The notes under the pieces: model-generated
The model's database searches: none
The model's input: the letters and a program-made list of their open reading frames with translations, nothing else
Told to the model about the DNA's origin: nothing
Shown: positions 31,762-35,151 of the stretch, piece after piece
Numbering within the stretch: the stretch's first letter is position 1
Layout: each line of letters opens with the position of its first letter
Source: Burkholderiales bacterium
GTDB lineage: Bacteria; Pseudomonadota; Gammaproteobacteria; Burkholderiales; Burkholderiaceae_E
Direction: 5' to 3'
Length of the DNA: 35,151 bases
Assembly (NCBI GenBank): GCA_026399835.1
Contig: JAPLQE010000089.1
Coordinates: 1 to 35,151, forward strand
Program-made: the position numbers and the translations under genes

Positions 31762-32928
31762 TCAGTCCGGACCCTGGGCGCCAGCCGCCGTCGACGGCAC
31801 CATGCCCGGCATCGACTTCGCGCGCCGCTCGAGCCACCAGCCGGCCTGCGGCGGCACCAGCCCGAACGGATCGACCCCGAGCTTGGCGGCCGCATCCATC
31901 GCCCAGTTCGGGTTCCACAGCATCTCGCGCGCGAGCGCGACCAGGTCGGCGTCGCCGTCCTGCAGCACCCGCTCGGCCTGCGCCGGGTGCACGATCAGGC
32001 CGACCGCCATCGCGCGCACGCCGGCCTCGCGCTGGATCGCGCGGGCGAACGGCACCTGGTAGCCGTAGCCGATCGGCGCGCTCGAGACCGGCCGCGGGGT
32101 GATGCCGCCCGCGCTGCAGTCGATCACGTCGACGCCGAGCGCACCGAGCCGCCGCGCGAGCGCGACGCTGTCGGCGGGCGCCCAGCCGGCGTCGTCGTCG
32201 ATCGACAGGCGCACGAAGAGCGGCTTGTCGGCAGGCCATGCGGCGCGCACGCGCTCGGCGACCTCGAGCGCGAAGCGCATCCGCTTCTCGGGCGTGCCGC
32301 CATACGCGTCCTCGCGCCGGTTGGCCTGCGGGGACAGGAACTCGTGCAGCAGGAAGCCGTGCGCGCCGTGGATCTCGACGACGTCGAAGCCGGCGGCGTG
32401 GGCGCGCTCGGTGGCGCGGCCCCAGGCCTCGATCACCGCGTAGATCTCGGCGACCGACAGCTCGCGCGGCACCGGCGACGCCGCGTCGGCCGCGAGCGCG
32501 CTCGGTGCGACCAGCTCCCAGTCGTCCCAGTCGGGGATCGCGTCGCTGCGCACCAGCGGACCGCCGCCCTCCCAGGGGCGGGCCACCCTCGCCTTGCGGC
32601 CCGAATGTCCGAGCTGGATGCCGCAGGCCGCGCCGCAGCCGTGCACCAGGTCCACGATGCGCGCGAGCCCCGGGACGAAGGCGTCGTCCCACAGCCCGAG
32701 GTCGCCCACGGTGCCGCAGCCGCGCCGCTCGATCTTCGTCGACTCGACCATCACCAGTCCGGCGCCGCCCGCGGCGAAGCGCCCGGCGTTCATCAGGTGC
32801 CAGTCGTTCGGATGCCCGTCGATCGCGGCGTACTGGTGCATCGGCGCGACCACGATCCGGTTCTTGAGCGTCAGCCCGCGCAGCGCGAGCGGCGCGAACA
32901 GCAGCGGCGACGCCGCGGCCGCGCTCAT
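31762..32928 (-). CDS. NADH:flavin oxidoreductase, Old Yellow Enzyme family (YqjM-like)
   Basis: 388-residue FMN-dependent TIM-barrel ene-reductase. YqjM-type signatures are LKNRIVVAPM, GIQLGHSGRKA, EIHGAHGFLLHEFLSPQANRREDAYGG, VRLSIDDDAGW and DLVALAREMLWNPNW. In classical YqjM a Cys that tunes the flavin follows the SPM motif (SPMCMYS); here it is His31 (APMHQYA). The ATG at 32928 overlaps the stop of the selD-like gene as ATGA, so it belongs to the senB-senC operon by arrangement. A role in selenium metabolism is only inferred from coupling. Convergent with the hydratase-like gene, 26 bases away. Confidence 0.88.
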   Translation of the reverse strand: MSAAAASPLLFAPLALRGLTLKNRIVVAPMHQYAAIDGHPNDWHLMNAGRFAAGGAGLVMVESTKIERRGCGTVGDLGLWDDAFVPGLARIVDLVHGCGAACGIQLGHSGRKARVARPWEGGGPLVRSDAIPDWDDWELVAPSALAADAASPVPRELSVAEIYAVIEAWGRATERAHAAGFDVVEIHGAHGFLLHEFLSPQANRREDAYGGTPEKRMRFALEVAERVRAAWPADKPLFVRLSIDDDAGWAPADSVALARRLGALGVDVIDCSAGGITPRPVSSAPIGYGYQVPFARAIQREAGVRAMAVGLIVHPAQAERVLQDGDADLVALAREMLWNPNWAMDAAAKLGVDPFGLVPPQAGWWLERRAKSMPGMVPSTAAGAQGPD

Positions 32929-33986
32929 GCCCGCACCTCGACCGCCGGCTCGCCATCGACGAAGCCGCCGATCACCGCGGCCCGCTCGAAGCCGTCGCGC
33001 CGGAACACCGCGAGCACCTCGTCGAGCGCCTCGGGCGCGCAGGCCACCAGCAGGCCGCCGCTGGTCTGCGGGTCGGTGAGCAGCGCCCGCTCGAGCCCGC
33101 CGATGCCCTCGCCCAGCCGCACCTCCCCGCCATAGCCGTCCCAGTTCCGTGCCGAGGCGCCGGTCACGAAGCCGCGTTCGGCGAGCGCGCGCACGCCGTC
33201 GAGCAGCGGCACCGCCGGCCAGTCGAGCCGCACGACCAGCCGCGCCCCGCGCGCCATCTCGAGCGCGTGGCCGAGCAGCCCGAAGCCGGTGACGTCGGTC
33301 AGCGCGTGCACGCCCGCGAGCTCGGCGAGGCCGCGCCCCGGCGTGTTGAGCCGCGTGGTCGCCGCGATCATCGTCGCGTAGCCTTCGGGCGAGAGCTGCG
33401 CCTGCTTCAGCGCGGCCGACATCACGCCCACGCCGATCGGCTTGCCCAGCACCAGCACGTCGCCGGCGCGGGCGCCGCCGTTGCGCCTGACCCGGTCGGG
33501 GTGGACGAGGCCCATCACCACCAGACCATAGATCGGCTCGACCGAGTCGATCGTGTGGCCGCCCGCGATCGGGATGCCGGCCGCCGCGCAGACCGATTCG
33601 CCGCCGGCGAGGATGCGGCCGATGGTCCCGAGCGGCAGCCGGTCGATCGGCATGCCGACCAGCGCGAGCGCCATGATCGGCGCACCGCCCATCGCGTAGA
33701 CGTCGGAGATCGCGTTGGTCGCGGCGATGCGGCCGAAGTCGAACGGATCGTCGACGATCGGGGTGAAGAAGTCGGTGGTCGCGATCAGCGCCTGGTGGTC
33801 GTTGAGCCGATAGACCGCGGCATCGTCGGCGGTCTCGATGCCGACCATGAGCTGCGGTGGCATCGGCATGCGCGCGCTGTCCTTCAGGATCTCGGCGAGC
33901 ACGGCCGGGGCGATCTTGCAGCCGCAGCCGCCACCGTGCGAGAAGGACGTCAGGCGGATCGGGCCGGGGGGCACGGGGGCGTTCAT
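32925..33986 (-). CDS. senC: Selenophosphate synthetase, SenC-type (SelD family)
   Basis: Makes selenophosphate from selenide and ATP. The 353-residue protein begins MNAPVPPGPIRLTSFSHGGGCGCK; Cys21 and Lys24 match E. coli Cys17 and Lys20, so this form uses Cys rather than selenocysteine at the active site. ATP/Mg motifs follow (DDAAVYRLND, ATTDFFTPIVDDPFDFGRIAATNAISDVYAMGG, LTDVTGFGLLGHALEMA, LTDPQTSGGLLVA). Its stop and start overlap both neighbours as ATGA. Next to a SenB glycosyltransferase, a selD homologue is known as senC in selenoneine biosynthesis; it could also supply selenophosphate for tRNA or selenoprotein use (selD). Confidence 0.93.
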   Translation of the reverse strand: MNAPVPPGPIRLTSFSHGGGCGCKIAPAVLAEILKDSARMPMPPQLMVGIETADDAAVYRLNDHQALIATTDFFTPIVDDPFDFGRIAATNAISDVYAMGGAPIMALALVGMPIDRLPLGTIGRILAGGESVCAAAGIPIAGGHTIDSVEPIYGLVVMGLVHPDRVRRNGGARAGDVLVLGKPIGVGVMSAALKQAQLSPEGYATMIAATTRLNTPGRGLAELAGVHALTDVTGFGLLGHALEMARGARLVVRLDWPAVPLLDGVRALAERGFVTGASARNWDGYGGEVRLGEGIGGLERALLTDPQTSGGLLVACAPEALDEVLAVFRRDGFERAAVIGGFVDGEPAVEVRA

Positions 33987-34981
33987 CGGGGTCTCCGGAG
34001 GGGCGCTTCGAGCAGCGCATGGACGAGGGCCCGCACCGCGGCGCGCTCGCGGTCGGGCGCGAAGCGCGGCGCGATCGCGGCACCGCGGGCACGCAGTGCG
34101 TCGACGAAGGCCGGCTCGTCGCGGCAGCGCACGATCAGCGCCGCGAGGGCCGCGTCGTCGCCGACCGCGAAGAGCCCGGGAAAGTCGTCGCCGAGCAGGC
34201 CGACCGAGCCGGGGATGCGCGAGGCCAGCACCGGCACGCCGCTGGTGAGCGCCTCGATCAGGACGTTGGCGCCGCCCTCCATCACCGAGGGCAGCAGCAG
34301 CACGCGGCCGCGGGCGATGAGCCGGCGCGCCGCGGCGTGCGGCAGCGACCCGCGCCGCTCGATGCGCGGATCGGCGGCCGCGGCCCGCGCGAACGCCTCG
34401 CCGCAGCTCGCCTCGCTCGTGCCGCCGACGTGCACCAGCCGCAGCGCAGGGTCGGACAGCCGCGCGAGCGCACGCACCGCGGTCATCGGATCCTTCTCGC
34501 GGCGCAGGTGCCCGACCAGCAGCAGGTCGACGGTGCGCCGGCGCGGCGGCAGCGGCCGGCGCGACGGCGCCGACTGCTCGATCACGAGGGCGCGCGGCCT
34601 CACCGCCTCGGGCAGCGCGTCGGGACCGCGTGCCTGCAGGCACACCAGCCGGTCCGCCAGCACCAGCGAGCGCTGCGCGAGCGGATCGGTGTCGATGTCG
34701 CGATACAGGTCGGTGCCGGTCATGACCAGCGCGATCGGGATGCCGGCCTCGGCGGCCCGGGCGATCGCCCCCGCCGAGCGCCGCGCATGCAGCGCGACGA
34801 TCACGTCGGGCCGCGCCGAAGCGTCGCCGTCGAAGCCGTCCGCCGCGGCCCAGTCGGTCCGCAGCTCGACCCGGTGGCCGGCACGCAGGAATTGGGCCCA
34901 GCGGCGCGCCGTCTGCCAGTTGCCGTTGTTGGCAGCGGCAAGCGCCGGTGAGATGATCGCGACCCTGGGAGCGCGCAGCAC
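33983..34981 (-). CDS. senB: SenB, selenosugar synthase (TIGR04348 family glycosyltransferase)
   Basis: SenB joins selenophosphate and a UDP-N-acetyl sugar to make a selenosugar for selenoneine synthesis (known from the senABC pathway). The conserved core starts VAIISPALAAANNGNWQTARRW, then HARRSAGAIARA, VMTGTDLYRDI, LLLVGHLRREKDPMTAVRAL and the donor-site region SVMEGGANVLIEALTSGVPVLASRI of GT4 enzymes. I use the GTG at 34981, just before the core (332 residues). An upstream GTG at 35116 would add 45 low-complexity Ser/Ala/Pro residues, and another GTG lies at 35056; no start has a clear ribosome-binding site. The stop overlaps the senC start as ATGA. The usual partner senA is not seen before the window ends. 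Confidence 0.9.
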   Translation of the reverse strand: MLRAPRVAIISPALAAANNGNWQTARRWAQFLRAGHRVELRTDWAAADGFDGDASARPDVIVALHARRSAGAIARAAEAGIPIALVMTGTDLYRDIDTDPLAQRSLVLADRLVCLQARGPDALPEAVRPRALVIEQSAPSRRPLPPRRRTVDLLLVGHLRREKDPMTAVRALARLSDPALRLVHVGGTSEASCGEAFARAAAADPRIERRGSLPHAAARRLIARGRVLLLPSVMEGGANVLIEALTSGVPVLASRIPGSVGLLGDDFPGLFAVGDDAALAALIVRCRDEPAFVDALRARGAAIAPRFAPDRERAAVRALVHALLEAPLRRPR

Positions 34982-35121
34982 GGATTGTGATGGCTGGAGT
35001 GGGCCGTCCGACCGTACCGACGCAGAGCACGACGATGGGACGCACGGTTCCGACACGGGAGCGGATGGGTTGAGGCGGGCAGGACGAGCCGAGCTGGCAC
35101 GCGCGCTGCTCGACACTCGGG

Positions 35122-35127
35122 ATTGTA
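35122..35127 (-). promoter_or_regulatory. Possible -10 box before senB
   Basis: TACAAT on the minus strand matches the -10 consensus in five of six places. It would start transcription near 35115, at or inside the longest possible senB frame, which would favour a downstream start codon. No -35 is recognisable before the window edge. The rest of 34982-35151 shows no other gene that can be supported. Confidence 0.2.
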
Positions 35128-35151
35128 CGCGGCGGCTCGTCGACAGCCTGC

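Noticed and set aside
32925-33986. Selenocysteine codon in the selD-like gene
   Set aside because: The active-site position is encoded by a Cys codon (SHGGGCGCK), with no in-frame TGA before the true stop.

Overview
The window is almost entirely high-GC DNA from a betaproteobacterium, most likely Burkholderiales. The support is the gene content: a DUF2863 protein, a soxCDYZAXB sulfur-oxidation cluster, the mltD/gloB/methyltransferase/rnhA/dnaQ neighbourhood, yejABEF beside fabI, and a senB-senC selenoneine gene pair. I cannot name a genus. The first ~570 bases are different. They have visibly lower GC and encode, on the minus strand, two tandem Ig-like/adhesin-type repeats of a kind abundant in Planctomycetes. 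They join the betaproteobacterial DNA abruptly inside the last codons of soxB, which most simply means an assembly or amplification chimera.

Layout. 1-569: foreign Ig-like repeat fragment. 448-7232 (minus): soxC-D-Y-Z-A-X-B, a complete thiosulfate-oxidising Sox core except that soxB has lost its last few codons at the junction. 7233-7404: AT-rich divergent control region with a candidate sox promoter and an imperfect palindrome. 7405-8985 (plus): HDOD-GAF-like signalling protein. 9063-10274 (minus): DUF2863 protein. 10397-11776 (plus): PDZ-S41 lipoprotein protease. 11872-17162 (minus): periplasmic adaptor, RND pump and dnaQ in one tight operon. 17274-18452 (plus): PLP aminotransferase. 18520-18993 (minus): rnhA. 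19117-20337 (plus): cyclopropane-fatty-acid synthase family enzyme. 20401-21300 (minus): SAM methyltransferase. 21418-22266 (plus): gloB. 22417-24273 (plus): mltD. 24322-29970 (minus): yejABEF peptide/microcin-C-type ABC importer. 29997-30782 (plus): fabI. 30866-31735 (plus): a lipoprotein with a 2-keto-4-pentenoate-hydratase-like fold. 31762-34981 or 35116 (minus): senB-senC (selD-like) and an Old Yellow Enzyme, linked by ATGA overlaps.

How the parts work together. The Sox proteins form a periplasmic pathway: SoxXA loads thiosulfate on the SoxY cysteine of SoxYZ, SoxB hydrolyses off sulfate, and SoxCD oxidises the remaining sulfane sulfur. The sen pair makes a selenosugar from selenophosphate, an early part of selenoneine synthesis; the partner senA is not in the window. 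The Yej importer, RND pump, MltD and the lipoproteins are envelope functions. The most notable biological observations are the Old Yellow Enzyme coupled to senB-senC, the lipid-anchored hydratase-like protein, the RND pump coupled to dnaQ, and the separation of rnhA from dnaQ. No tRNA, rRNA, CRISPR array, transposase or phage gene was seen. No gene-free stretch exceeds 300 bases.
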